64,000 nucleotides of DNA. Origin: Comamonas antarctica. GTDB lineage: Bacteria; Pseudomonadota; Gammaproteobacteria; Burkholderiales; Burkholderiaceae_C. A model generated the notes under the pieces. That model was not told the origin of the DNA, did not search any database, and saw only the letters and a program-made list of their open reading frames with translations. Shown here piece by piece: positions 36,399-46,933 of this stretch. The position numbers and the translations under genes are program-made. The first letter of the stretch is position 1. The number at the start of each line of letters is the position of its first letter. Location: contig NZ_CP054840.1 in assembly GCF_013363755.1 (NCBI RefSeq), positions 2,473,501-2,537,500 on the forward strand. The letters are read 5' to 3'.

Positions 36399-36650
36399 GG
36401 ATTTGTCTGTTGATTCTTCAAAAACTGGGCAACAAAATGGTTGCACGCCAACCGCGATTATCCGCGCATGCGACAATACCCTCAGTTACGGGTTCCAGTT
36501 GCCCGCAACATCAGCATTCCAGCTGGGGACAATGGACGCAGTGCCGGGCTCCCATCTTTGAACCTCATCTGCCTAGGACTGGCGGCAACCGCCCAAAGGT
36601 TGCCATGACAGGCTGATACCCCCGCGCCCAGGACGGGCGCACCTGACCAC

Positions 36651-38492
<1,842 letters not shown>

Positions 38493-38731
38493 GCCCTGGG
38501 CTCCGGGGGCGCTGCGTGCCGGCGCCCCACCATTTCTGGCTGTTGCCACGCGCCCCAGCGGCGCGTGGCATCGGCCTGGCGCGCGCTGCCCGCGTCTGCC
38601 GGTAGCCACCGCTCGCTCGATGCGTTGCACGGTTTGCGCTGACATCGAAAGCATGTTTGAGCGGGTTAACATCCCTGCACCTCAGACCTCCGCCCCCTAC
38701 GGTCGGCTTTCGGAATAAAAAGGCCCTCACC

Positions 38732-40513
38732 ATGCAACCGCACCCCGCCCTCTCCGGCCGGCTGAACTGCGTTCCGCAGTTGGGCTGGACCGTGCGTCTT
38801 TCCGCCATCGCGATGGCTGCACTGCTTGCGGCCTGCAGCAGCACGCCGCTGCCTCCCTGGCCCGGCCCCGGCCCGGTCACCCCTTCGCGCCCTGCCGTGC
38901 CCAGCGTCCCGGTGGCGCCCGGCCCGGCCGCCACGGTCACGCCCGTGGCCCCTCCTCCCATCCTGGGCACGTCGCTGCCTGGCGCGCGTCCCGCGCAGGC
39001 GCTGCCCTACAACGAGGCGGTTGCCGCGCGCTTTCCCGACCCGTCGGTGCGCTATGAGACGCCGGGCCTGCAGGACAACCGCAACAACTTCACGACCCAG
39101 GCCGAGATCGCGCAGTGGCTGCGCGACATCGCCAGCAAATCGCTGGGCAGCGGTACGCTGCTGGGTGTGGTGACGGCCGGCACCTCACAGCGCGGCGAAC
39201 CCATTCAGGCTCTGGTGGCGACGCGCGCGCGCAGCATAGAGCCACGCGCGCTGGACGCGCTCGACCGCCCGACCGTTCTGCTGGTCGCCCAGCAGCGCGG
39301 CGACGAGCCTGCGGGCAGCGAAGCGCTGCTGGCGCTGGCGCGCGAACTCGCGCCCGGCGGCCTGCTCGAGCCGCTGCTGGCGCGCATCAACGTGGTGGTC
39401 GTGCCACGTGCCAATCCGGACGGCGCGCTCAGCGGCCAGCGGGCGACGGCCAATGGCGTCGACATGACCCACGACCACCTGCTGCTGCGCACCCCCGAGG
39501 CGCAGGCCCTGGCCGGGCTGGTGCGCGACTACCGCCCGACGGTCGTGATCGATGCGGGCGAGTTCGAAGTGGCGGGCCCTTATCTGCGCAAATACCGCGC
39601 GCTGCAGCGCCCCGACGTGCAACTGCAATATGCGGGCACGGCCAATGTGCACGAGTTCGTCACCAAGGCGGTGCGCGAATGGATACAGGAGCCGGTGTCG
39701 ACGGCGCTGACCAATGCGCAACTGAGCAGTGACTGGTATGCCACGACATCGCCCGATTCCCAGGTGATGACGCTGTCGATGGGCTCGATTGCCCCCGATA
39801 CCCTGCGCAATGCCAGCGCGCTGCGCAATTCGCTGGGCCTGATGGTGCGCACGCGCGGCGTCGGCATCGGCCGCGCCCATCTGCAGCGCCGCGTGCACAG
39901 CCAGGTCGTGGCCATGAGCAGCGCGCTGCGCAGCACCGCCGACCGCGCGTCGGAACTGGCCCAGGTGCAGTCCTTCGTGCGCCGCGACATCGCCGCCCAG
40001 GCCTGCCGCCAGCAGATGCTGGTGCAGGCCGAGCAGACGCCGGGCCAGCGCGACGTGGTCATGCTCAATCCCGAGACCGGCGCGGATTACGGCGTCAAGG
40101 TCGACTGGAACTCGTCGCTGGCGCTGCGTCCGCTGGCCTCGCGCGTGCGCCCCTGCGGCTACTGGCTCGCCGCCGATGCGGCCACGGCCGTGGAACGCCT
40201 GGAACTGCTGGGCGTGCAGGTGCTGCGCGTGGCCGAGGGCGCGCCGCTGATCGCCGACAACTTCACGCCCACGCCCGGTGCCTCGGCGCCTGCGGGCGGC
40301 AGCGTGCGCCGGGTACAGGTCACCCCCACGCGCGGCGGCGTCGAGGCGGCTCCGGGCAGCTACTACGTGCCCATGAACCAGCCCGCGGCCCATCTCGCGG
40401 CGGCGGCGCTGGAGCCCGACACGGACTTCAGCTTCTTTGCCAACCATGTCATTGGCAATCTCAGCGATGTGGCCCGCGTCATGGTGCGCCCGGCGCTGGT
40501 GTTCGAGGAATGA
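38732..40513 (+). CDS. M14 carboxypeptidase-fold lipoprotein lacking the zinc ligands
   Basis: A 593-aa exported protein with a lipobox (LLAACSSTP, Cys35), a Pro-rich linker and a body resembling M14 zinc carboxypeptidases (LLGVVTAGTSQRGEPIQALV, VVVVPRANPDGA). Functional M14 enzymes bind zinc with HxxE and a later His. Here the first site reads QQRGDEPAGSE (Arg189 in place of His, E192 kept) and the second VVIDAGEFEV (Gly276 where His is expected). The usual NRD segment reads T246-H247-D248. The frame is intact over the whole length, suggesting a retained non-enzymatic function or altered metal site. It is followed 7 bases later by a patatin lipoprotein gene. Confidence 0.82.
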   Translation: MQPHPALSGRLNCVPQLGWTVRLSAIAMAALLAACSSTPLPPWPGPGPVTPSRPAVPSVPVAPGPAATVTPVAPPPILGTSLPGARPAQALPYNEAVAARFPDPSVRYETPGLQDNRNNFTTQAEIAQWLRDIASKSLGSGTLLGVVTAGTSQRGEPIQALVATRARSIEPRALDALDRPTVLLVAQQRGDEPAGSEALLALARELAPGGLLEPLLARINVVVVPRANPDGALSGQRATANGVDMTHDHLLLRTPEAQALAGLVRDYRPTVVIDAGEFEVAGPYLRKYRALQRPDVQLQYAGTANVHEFVTKAVREWIQEPVSTALTNAQLSSDWYATTSPDSQVMTLSMGSIAPDTLRNASALRNSLGLMVRTRGVGIGRAHLQRRVHSQVVAMSSALRSTADRASELAQVQSFVRRDIAAQACRQQMLVQAEQTPGQRDVVMLNPETGADYGVKVDWNSSLALRPLASRVRPCGYWLAADAATAVERLELLGVQVLRVAEGAPLIADNFTPTPGASAPAGGSVRRVQVTPTRGGVEAAPGSYYVPMNQPAAHLAAAALEPDTDFSFFANHVIGNLSDVARVMVRPALVFEE

Positions 40514-40520
40514 TCCGTCA

Positions 40521-41552
40521 ATGCGCCTGAACGCCCTGTACCCGCTCGTGCTCGTTGCCGTGGCCGGCCTGGCCGCCTGCGGCAGCGCACCCCGGTCCGC
40601 CCCCCAGGACCCCAACGCCGCAGCGCCTGCGGGAACGGCGCCCGCGCCGCTGAAGATCGGCATCGCGCTGGGTGGCGGCGCGGCCAAGGGCTTTGCGCAC
40701 ATCGGCGTGATCAAGATGCTCGAGGCCAACGGCTTGACCCCAGCCGTCGTCTCTGGCACCAGTGCCGGCAGCGTGGTCGGTGCGCTGTATGCCAGCGGCA
40801 TGGATGCGTTCGCGCTGCAGGAAAAGGCTGTCGGACTCGATGAGACCAGCATCCGCGACCTGCAGTTTTCCTCGGGCGGACTGGTCAAGGGCCAGAAGCT
40901 CGAAGACTATGTGAACGAGCAGGTGCAGCGCCGCCCGCTCGAGAAGCTGGCCAAGCCTTTCGTGGCCGTGGCCACGCGCCTCGAGGACGGCGAACGCACG
41001 GTGTTTGCGCGCGGCAACACCGGCCAGGCGGTGCGCGCCTCGAGCAGCGTGCCGGGAGTGTTCCAGCCCGTGACCATAGGCAAGTACCACTTCGTCGACG
41101 GCGGCGTCGTGAGCCCCGTCCCCGTGGATGCGGCGCGCCAGCTCGGCGCCGACATCGTGGTGGCGGTCGACATCTCCAGCAAGGCGCGCGGCCAGTCGCC
41201 CGGCGACATGCTGGGCACGCTGGGCCAGTCGATTGCGATCATGGGCCAGAAGCTCGGCCAGGCCGAACTGGCGCGCGCCGACGTGGTGATCCGCCCCAAG
41301 GTGCTGGACATCGGCGCCGCCGACTTCACGCAGCGCGGCAGCGCCATCCTCGAGGGCGAGAAGGCGGCGCTGGCGGCCATGCCGCAGATCCGCGCGCGCA
41401 TCGCGCAGCTGCAGGCCGAACGCGCGCAGGCGCTGCAGCAGGCACAGCAAAAAGCCGCCCAGGAGAGATACCAGGCCTGCCTGGACCAGCGCAGCCGGCT
41501 GCAGAAGATTTCGGGAATGGTCGGCTTGAACGAAGCCTGTACGCCGCCTTGA
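40521..41552 (+). CDS. Patatin-like phospholipase lipoprotein (RssA family)
   Basis: A serine lipid hydrolase of 343 aa. It has a lipoprotein signal (LVAVAGLAACGS, Cys20), oxyanion loop GGGAAKG (51-57), nucleophile S81 in SGTSAG and the dyad Asp193 in FVDGGVVSP. A C-terminal Gln/Ala-rich helix precedes a disulfide-capable end (YQACLDQ ... NEACTPP). The ATG at 40521 lies 7 bases after the M14-fold gene stop, so the pair is likely co-transcribed. The lipid substrate is unknown. Confidence 0.9.
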   Translation: MRLNALYPLVLVAVAGLAACGSAPRSAPQDPNAAAPAGTAPAPLKIGIALGGGAAKGFAHIGVIKMLEANGLTPAVVSGTSAGSVVGALYASGMDAFALQEKAVGLDETSIRDLQFSSGGLVKGQKLEDYVNEQVQRRPLEKLAKPFVAVATRLEDGERTVFARGNTGQAVRASSSVPGVFQPVTIGKYHFVDGGVVSPVPVDAARQLGADIVVAVDISSKARGQSPGDMLGTLGQSIAIMGQKLGQAELARADVVIRPKVLDIGAADFTQRGSAILEGEKAALAAMPQIRARIAQLQAERAQALQQAQQKAAQERYQACLDQRSRLQKISGMVGLNEACTPP

Positions 41553-41573
41553 AAGGCAACGCCATGGGGAAAG

Positions 41574-41650
41574 TGGTGCGGCGTACTGGAATCGAACCAG
41601 TGACCCACAGCTTAGAAGGCTGTTGCTCTATCCAACTGAGCTAACGCCAC
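41574..41650 (-). tRNA. tRNA-Arg (anticodon TCT)
   Basis: A complete cloverleaf on the minus strand: acceptor GTGGCGT/ACGCCGC with one G-T wobble, D-arm GCTCAGTTGGATAGAGC, anticodon loop CTTCTAA, T-arm CACTGGTTCGATTCCAGTA and encoded CCA at 41574-41576. Confidence 0.95.
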
Positions 41651-41774
41651 CACGGGAGGTGCACAGGCAGAACGCCGGTGCGGTGCGGGGCAGCGGTCTA
41701 CGGCGCGTGGCCGCGCTGCCCAGGGGCCATATCATACCCGGCCCGCTGCCTTGCCCGCATGAAAAGCCGCGCAT

Positions 41775-42716
41775 TCACGCTTGGCCCCGCGCCCGCGGTG
41801 CGGCGGCCACCGGCACAGCCGCACGCGCATGCGCAACGCCGCGCACCAGGTCCCAGACGCGTTGCACCACGGGTGCCAGCCGGCGGTGGCGCCGGTGTAC
41901 CAGCATGATCTGTCTTTCGACGGCCGGCAGCAGCAGGCGGTGCGCCAGCTGGGCACTGGCCACGCCCTGCTCGGCCACCGCCAGTTGCGGCACCACGGCC
42001 ACGCCCAGTCCGGCCTGCACCATGCTGAAGATGGTGGTCGTGTGCCCGACCTCCTGTACCACCTGGCAGCCCGGCGCATGCTGCTCCAGCACGCGGTCGA
42101 TGAGACGGCGGCTGCCCGACGCATGGTCCAGCAGCACCAGCGGGTGGCCCGCCAGATCGCGCCAATGCACTTCGGGCAGTTGCACCAGCGCGTGGTCTGC
42201 GGGACACACCAGGCAAAAGGGTTCGCTCAGAATGGTTTCGCAATGCAGGTCCTCGGGTTCGGTGGGGTCGATCACCACGCCGAAGTCGACCTCGCCGGCA
42301 CGCACGCTGTCGAGTGCGCCCTGCTGGATGCGGTCGAGCAGCTGCAGTTGCAAGCCCGGGTGCTGCTGCGCGCACAGGGCAATGCACTGCGGCATCAGGT
42401 GCGCGGACAGCGTGGGGCTGCTGGCCACGCGCACCCGGCCATGCGGCTGCGTGGCAAGTCCGCGCACTTCCAGCAGCGCCGCATCGAGTTCATCGAGCAC
42501 GCGCGTGATGCGCCCTTGCAGCATGCGGCCCGCATCGCTGAGTTCGACCTCGCGCGTGCTGCGGTGCAATAGCTCCAGCCCCAGCTGCTGCTCGAGATCG
42601 GTGATGCTGCGGCTCACGGCGGGTTGGGTCAGGCCCACGGTCTCGCCGGCGCGGCTGAAATTGCGCTCGTGCGCGACGGCAAGAAACACGCGCAGCTGGC
42701 GCAAAGTTACATTCAT
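41775..42716 (-). CDS. LysR-family transcriptional regulator
   Basis: A 313-aa regulator with an N-terminal winged helix-turn-helix (LRQLRVFLAVAHERNFSRAG, VGLTQPAVSRSITDLEQQLG) and a C-terminal effector domain. The ATG at 42716 matches the family start. It is divergent from the bile-acid:sodium symporter-type gene at 42829, which it probably controls from the 112-base AT-rich intergenic region. The effector is unknown. Confidence 0.93.
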   Translation of the reverse strand: MNVTLRQLRVFLAVAHERNFSRAGETVGLTQPAVSRSITDLEQQLGLELLHRSTREVELSDAGRMLQGRITRVLDELDAALLEVRGLATQPHGRVRVASSPTLSAHLMPQCIALCAQQHPGLQLQLLDRIQQGALDSVRAGEVDFGVVIDPTEPEDLHCETILSEPFCLVCPADHALVQLPEVHWRDLAGHPLVLLDHASGSRRLIDRVLEQHAPGCQVVQEVGHTTTIFSMVQAGLGVAVVPQLAVAEQGVASAQLAHRLLLPAVERQIMLVHRRHRRLAPVVQRVWDLVRGVAHARAAVPVAAAPRARGQA

Positions 42717-42828
42717 GAGAAAAAAGTATAGAACAATCAGATAAATACATTTCACTTTTGAATGCGGATGCAGTCCAATCGGCGCCATGTTCGCGCCCGC
42801 GGCGCATTGCAATCCTTGAAAGCCCGGC

Positions 42829-43836
42829 ATGGCCCGACCCAGATTCCTCCCTGACAATTTCACCCTGATGCTGGTGGCCACCGTGCTGCTGTCGAGCTTT
42901 CTGCCGGTCTACGGCAGCGTCGCGCGCGGCCTGGAGTGGGTCACCGTGGGCTTGATCTTCATGCTGTTCTTCCTGCATGGCGCCAAGCTGTCGCGCCAGG
43001 CCATCTGGGCCGGCATCAGCCACTGGCGGCTGCACCTGATGGTCACGGCCATCACCTTCGTGGTCTTTCCGCTGCTGGGCTGGGGCCTGCGCCCGGTGCT
43101 CGAACCGCTGCTGACGCCCGATCTCTATCTGGGCGTGCTGTTCCTCTGCACCCTGCCCGCGACGGTGCAGTCGGCCGTGACGCTCACGGCCATCGCCCGC
43201 GGCAACATGCCGGCCGCGATCTGCAGCGCATCGGGCTCGACGCTGATGGGCATCGTGCTCACGCCGCTGCTGGTCGGACTGTTGCTGGCGCAGACCGCCA
43301 CCAGCAGCGACCCGTTGCAGGCCATGGGCCGCATTGCGCTGCAATTGCTGCTGCCGTTCGCGCTGGGCCATTTGCTGCGGCCCTGGGTCTCGCCATTCCT
43401 GCAGCGCCACGCGGCGCGCATCAAGGGCATCGACCAGAGCTCCATCCTGCTGGTGGTCTACTCGGCTTTCAGCGCCTCGGTGGTGGCTGGGCTCTGGAGC
43501 CGCATTCCGCCGCTGGCGCTGGCGGCGCTGGTGCTGGTCTGCGCCTTGCTGCTGGCCCTGTCGATGGGTCTCAGCATCTGGCTGGCGCGGCGCTTCGGCT
43601 TCTCCAAGGAAGACGAAGTGGCCATCGTGTTCTGCGGCGCGCAAAAGAGCCTGGTCAGCGGCGTGCCCATGGCCAAGGTGCTGTTTGCGCCCAGCGTCAT
43701 GGGCGGCATCGTGCTGCCCTTGATGATCTTCCACCCGATGCAGCTGCTGGTGTCGGCCTGGCTCGCGGGGCGCTACGCGCGGCGCGCGCCCGACCCGGCG
43801 CTGGCTGCCGAGACACCGGCGCCGGCGAAAGCCTGA
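42829..43836 (+). CDS. SBF-like bile acid:sodium symporter-family transporter
   Basis: A polytopic membrane protein of 335 aa with about ten helices, of the SBF-like (YfeH/YocS) group. Typical segments are LIFMLFFLHGAKLSRQAIWA, TLPATVQSAVTLTAIARGN and VFCGAQKSLVSGVPMAKVLF. Members transport organic anions with sodium; the substrate here is not known. The divergent LysR regulator suggests inducible expression. Confidence 0.88.
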   Translation: MARPRFLPDNFTLMLVATVLLSSFLPVYGSVARGLEWVTVGLIFMLFFLHGAKLSRQAIWAGISHWRLHLMVTAITFVVFPLLGWGLRPVLEPLLTPDLYLGVLFLCTLPATVQSAVTLTAIARGNMPAAICSASGSTLMGIVLTPLLVGLLLAQTATSSDPLQAMGRIALQLLLPFALGHLLRPWVSPFLQRHAARIKGIDQSSILLVVYSAFSASVVAGLWSRIPPLALAALVLVCALLLALSMGLSIWLARRFGFSKEDEVAIVFCGAQKSLVSGVPMAKVLFAPSVMGGIVLPLMIFHPMQLLVSAWLAGRYARRAPDPALAAETPAPAKA

Positions 43837-43850
43837 GGCCCGAGCCCGAC

Positions 43851-44807
43851 TCACATGCCGCTGTAGTCCTCGGGAAAGATGGCCGTCCATGCGGCCTCGC
43901 CCTGGCGCTGCAGCCCGCGGTACATGCCGGCGCTGTTGAACGGCATGCTCACCGCGCCGTGCGCATCGACCGCGATCACGCCGCCCACACCGCCCATGCG
44001 TTGCAGCTCGCCAAACACCACATCGGCTGCCGCTTCCTGCATTGCCTGGCCGCGGTAGAGCATGCGCGCATGGATGTCATGCGCGGCCGCGCAGCGGATG
44101 AAATGCTCTCCGGTGCCGGTGGCCACCACGGCGCAGCTCAGGTCATTGGCATAGATGCCGGCGCCGATGACCGCCGAGTCGCCGGCGCGGCCCGGGCGCT
44201 TGTTGGTCAGCCCGCCGGTCGATACCGCGGCCGCGAGGTGGCCCGAAACATCGAGTGCCACGGCACCCACCGTGCCCTGTGTGCCCTGTGTGCCCTGGGC
44301 CAGCAGCGGCGCCGGGGCCGCGGACGGCACCTGCCGGCCCTGGGCGCGGCGCAGCTCGGCCAACCGTTCGTCGGTGTGGAACCAGGCGTCTGACTCGATG
44401 GCCAGACCCATCTGCTGCGCGAAGCAGCGCGCGCCCGCGCCCACCATCAGCACATGGCCCGAGCTCTGCATCACGCTGCGCGCGAGCGCCACCGGATTGC
44501 GCACGCCCTGCACGCAGGCCACGGCGCCCGCGGCCAGGTCCTGCCCTCGCATGACCGCGGCATCCAGCTCGTGGCGCGCATCGGCCGTATAGACCGCGCC
44601 GCGCCCGGCGTTGAACAGGGGACAGTCCTCGAGCAGGACCACCGCCGCCTCGACCGCGTCCAGCGCCGCGGCGCCGTGCTCGAGCAATTCGGTGCCAGCC
44701 GCCAGCACCGCCTTCAGCGCGCGGTGGTAGGGGCTGGCGTCGGCCGGATCGGAGGCGATGGCGCCGGCGCCGCCATGCACGGCAATCACATAGCGATGGT
44801 GTTCCAT
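43851..44807 (-). CDS. iaaA: Isoaspartyl peptidase/L-asparaginase (N-terminal nucleophile)
   Basis: A plant-type asparaginase of 318 aa that removes isoaspartyl residues from dipeptides. It contains VHGGAGAI, NAGRGAVYTADARHELDA, the cleavage site GTVGAVALD with Thr179 as nucleophile, and GGLTNKRPGRAGDSAVIGAG. Just before the cleavage site the protein reads QGTQGTQGT, encoded by three near-identical 9-base repeats. The ATG at 44807 is chosen because GGGAGAG lies 7 bases upstream. It converges with the transporter gene. Confidence 0.93.
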   Translation of the reverse strand: MEHHRYVIAVHGGAGAIASDPADASPYHRALKAVLAAGTELLEHGAAALDAVEAAVVLLEDCPLFNAGRGAVYTADARHELDAAVMRGQDLAAGAVACVQGVRNPVALARSVMQSSGHVLMVGAGARCFAQQMGLAIESDAWFHTDERLAELRRAQGRQVPSAAPAPLLAQGTQGTQGTVGAVALDVSGHLAAAVSTGGLTNKRPGRAGDSAVIGAGIYANDLSCAVVATGTGEHFIRCAAAHDIHARMLYRGQAMQEAAADVVFGELQRMGGVGGVIAVDAHGAVSMPFNSAGMYRGLQRQGEAAWTAIFPEDYSGM

Positions 44808-44907
44808 GGGGCTCTCCCGCAATGGCGGTGGAGTTCCATGCTGCGCCCGCGCGACGTGGCGCGGCGGTAGGCGCAGGCCAAAGGCCCATGCCAGCCGCGG
44901 CAGGCGA

Positions 44908-44935
44908 AAAAAAAGGGAAGCCGCAGCTTCCCTTT
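44908..44935 (-). terminator. Intrinsic terminator after metI
   Basis: AAAGGGAAGC (44912-44921) and GCTTCCCTTT (44926-44935) form a 10-bp hairpin, followed on the minus strand by a long T-run. Confidence 0.9.
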
Positions 44936-44978
44936 GCCATGCGGCCCGCGCCGCGCTCAGCGGTGGGTCAGCGGTGGG

Positions 44979-45644
44979 TCAACGATGGCTAAGGCGGCGC
45001 ACCGCCCAGTCGCCCAGGCTCTGGATGGCTTGCACGAAGAAGATCAGCACGATCACCACGGCCAGCATGACGTCGGGCAGGAAGCGCTGGTAGCCATAGC
45101 GGATGCCCAGGTCGCCCAGGCCGCCGCCGCCGATGGCGCCGGCCATGGCCGAGTAGCCGGTCAGGCTCACGAAACTGATGGTCAGGCCGGCCACGATGCC
45201 CGGCAGGGCTTCGGGCAGCAGCACCTTCCAGACGATCTGGCTGGTGGTCGCGCCCATGGCCTGCGCGGCTTCGACCAGGCCGTTGTCGACCTCGCGCAGC
45301 GCGGTTTCAACCAGGCGCGCAATGAAGGGCGCGGCCGCCAGCGTGAGCGGCACCACGGCGGCGCCGGTGCCGATCGACGAACCGGTGATCAGCCGCGTGA
45401 ACGGGATGATTGCCACCAGCAAGATGATGAACGGCGTCGAGCGCACGGCATTGACGATCCAGCCCACGGTCTTGTTCAGCGGGCCGTTTTCCAGCACGCC
45501 GCCGTTGTCGGTGAGGCGCAGGAACACGCCCAGCGGAATGCCCAGCAGCGCGCCGACCAGGCCCGAGATGCCGACCATGACCATGGTTTCCCACAGCGAG
45601 ATGGCAAACAGCTCCAGCATCATTTCAGAGAAATTTTCAAACAT
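44979..45644 (-). CDS. metI: Methionine ABC transporter permease MetI
   Basis: An inner-membrane permease of 221 aa for D/L-methionine uptake. Helices include LWETMVMVGISGLVGALLGI and the EAA loop (LVEAAQAMGATTSQIVWKVL). The C-terminus is SLGDWAVRRLSHR. It follows metN with only 3 bases between. The substrate-binding lipoprotein gene metQ, normally next in the operon, is absent here; a terminator follows instead. Confidence 0.93.
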   Translation of the reverse strand: MFENFSEMMLELFAISLWETMVMVGISGLVGALLGIPLGVFLRLTDNGGVLENGPLNKTVGWIVNAVRSTPFIILLVAIIPFTRLITGSSIGTGAAVVPLTLAAAPFIARLVETALREVDNGLVEAAQAMGATTSQIVWKVLLPEALPGIVAGLTISFVSLTGYSAMAGAIGGGGLGDLGIRYGYQRFLPDVMLAVVIVLIFFVQAIQSLGDWAVRRLSHR

Positions 45645-45647
45645 CGC

Positions 45648-46691
45648 TCAACCCTCGATCTGCACGGTTTCGACCTGTACGCCCGCCGCGCGCAGGTGCG
45701 CGACGGCGGCCTGGATCTGCGCCGCGTCGCCGCTCGCAAACACGGCCAGCGAGCCGAAGGTCTGCTCCTGGATCTCGTCGATCTGGCCATGCAGGATGCT
45801 CAGGTCCAGACCGAAGTCGCGGATCATCTGCGACAGGATGGGCTGGTAGGCGCTCTCGCCCGCATACGACAGGCGCAGCAGCTGCCCCGAGGCGCCCTGC
45901 AGATTGGCAGCCAGCGTGCGCACGCGTGCCAGCACGCTCACCGGCAGCTCCTGCGGCAGGATCTCGTCGATCAGGCTCTTGGTGATGGCTTGCTGCGGGC
46001 GCGTGAACACGTCGATGACGGGCCCCATTTCCGCAATGCGGCCCGCGTCGATGACCGCCACGCGGTCGGCGATCTGCTTGATGACCTGCATCTGGTGCGT
46101 GATCAGCACCACGGTGAGGCCCAGCTCGCGGTTGACCTTGCGCAGCAGGTCGAGGATCGAGCGCGTGGTCTCAGGGTCGAGCGCCGAGGTCGCTTCGTCG
46201 CTCAGCAGCACCTTGGGATTGCTTGCCAGCGCGCGCGCAATGCCCACGCGCTGCTTCTGGCCGCCCGAGATCTGCGCCGGATAACGGTCGCGCAGCGCCG
46301 TGAGGCCCACCAGTTCCAGCAGCGGCTCGACGCGCGCGCGGATCGCTTCCTTGGACATGCCCACCAGCTCCAGCGGCAGCGCGGCGTTGTCGAACACCGT
46401 GCGCGAGGACAGCAGGTTGAAATGCTGGAACACCATGCCGATGTCGCGGCGCGCGGCGCGCAGATCGGTGTCGCCCAGCTTGGTCAGGTCGCGGCCGTTG
46501 ACGATGACTTCGCCCTCGGTCGGACGGTTGAGCAGGTTGATGCAGCGCACCAGCGAGCTCTTGCCCGCGCCGCTGCGGCCGATGATGCCGAACACCTCGC
46601 CCGGCTGGATATGCAGGTCGATGCCGCGCAAGGCCTCGACCGGCCCGGTCGGACCCTGGTAGATCTGGGAAAGCCCCCGAATGTCGATCAT
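45648..46691 (-). CDS. metN: Methionine ABC transporter ATP-binding protein MetN
   Basis: An ATPase of 347 aa that powers methionine import. Walker [10 protein letters not shown], signature [15 protein letters not shown] and Walker [16 protein letters not shown] are intact. The C-terminal NIL domain (about 270-347) allows feedback inhibition by methionine. The ATG at 46691 gives the normal start [12 protein letters not shown]. No S-box or SAM riboswitch is visible upstream. Confidence 0.94.
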   Translation of the reverse strand: MIDIRGLSQIYQGPTGPVEALRGIDLHIQPGEVFGIIGRSGAGKSSLVRCINLLNRPTEGEVIVNGRDLTKLGDTDLRAARRDIGMVFQHFNLLSSRTVFDNAALPLELVGMSKEAIRARVEPLLELVGLTALRDRYPAQISGGQKQRVGIARALASNPKVLLSDEATSALDPETTRSILDLLRKVNRELGLTVVLITHQMQVIKQIADRVAVIDAGRIAEMGPVIDVFTRPQQAITKSLIDEILPQELPVSVLARVRTLAANLQGASGQLLRLSYAGESAYQPILSQMIRDFGLDLSILHGQIDEIQEQTFGSLAVFASGDAAQIQAAVAHLRAAGVQVETVQIEG

Positions 46692-46751
46692 GAATGTGCT
46701 TTGGCGCAGTGCAAGACCGGGCCTGCCCGCGCGCGTTGGATGGAAAAGGAA

Positions 46752-46780
46752 AAGCGCCCGCACCGGTGAAGGTGCAGGCG
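46752..46780 (-). terminator. Terminator-like hairpin upstream of metN
   Basis: On the minus strand CGCCTGCACC pairs with GGTGCGGGCG (one mismatch) and is followed by CTTTTCC. It may end the gudD transcript or sit in the metN leader, 60 bases before its start. Confidence 0.4.
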
Positions 46781-46933
46781 TCAATGGAGCCTACCGGCGG
46801 CCCGTGCCGCTTCGGTGTAAACCCTCAACTATGCCTCAAATTGTGACAGAGGGCCGCTATGGCGCCTATTTCCCTGCTTTCCGGCCGTGACGGCGCGATT
46901 TTCCATGCAAGGGCCCGGGCGGCGCGCGAAAAG

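Noticed and set aside
46692..46933. Search for a SAM or S-box riboswitch upstream of metN.
   Set aside because: Only a simple terminator-like hairpin is visible. No conserved riboswitch core was recognised.
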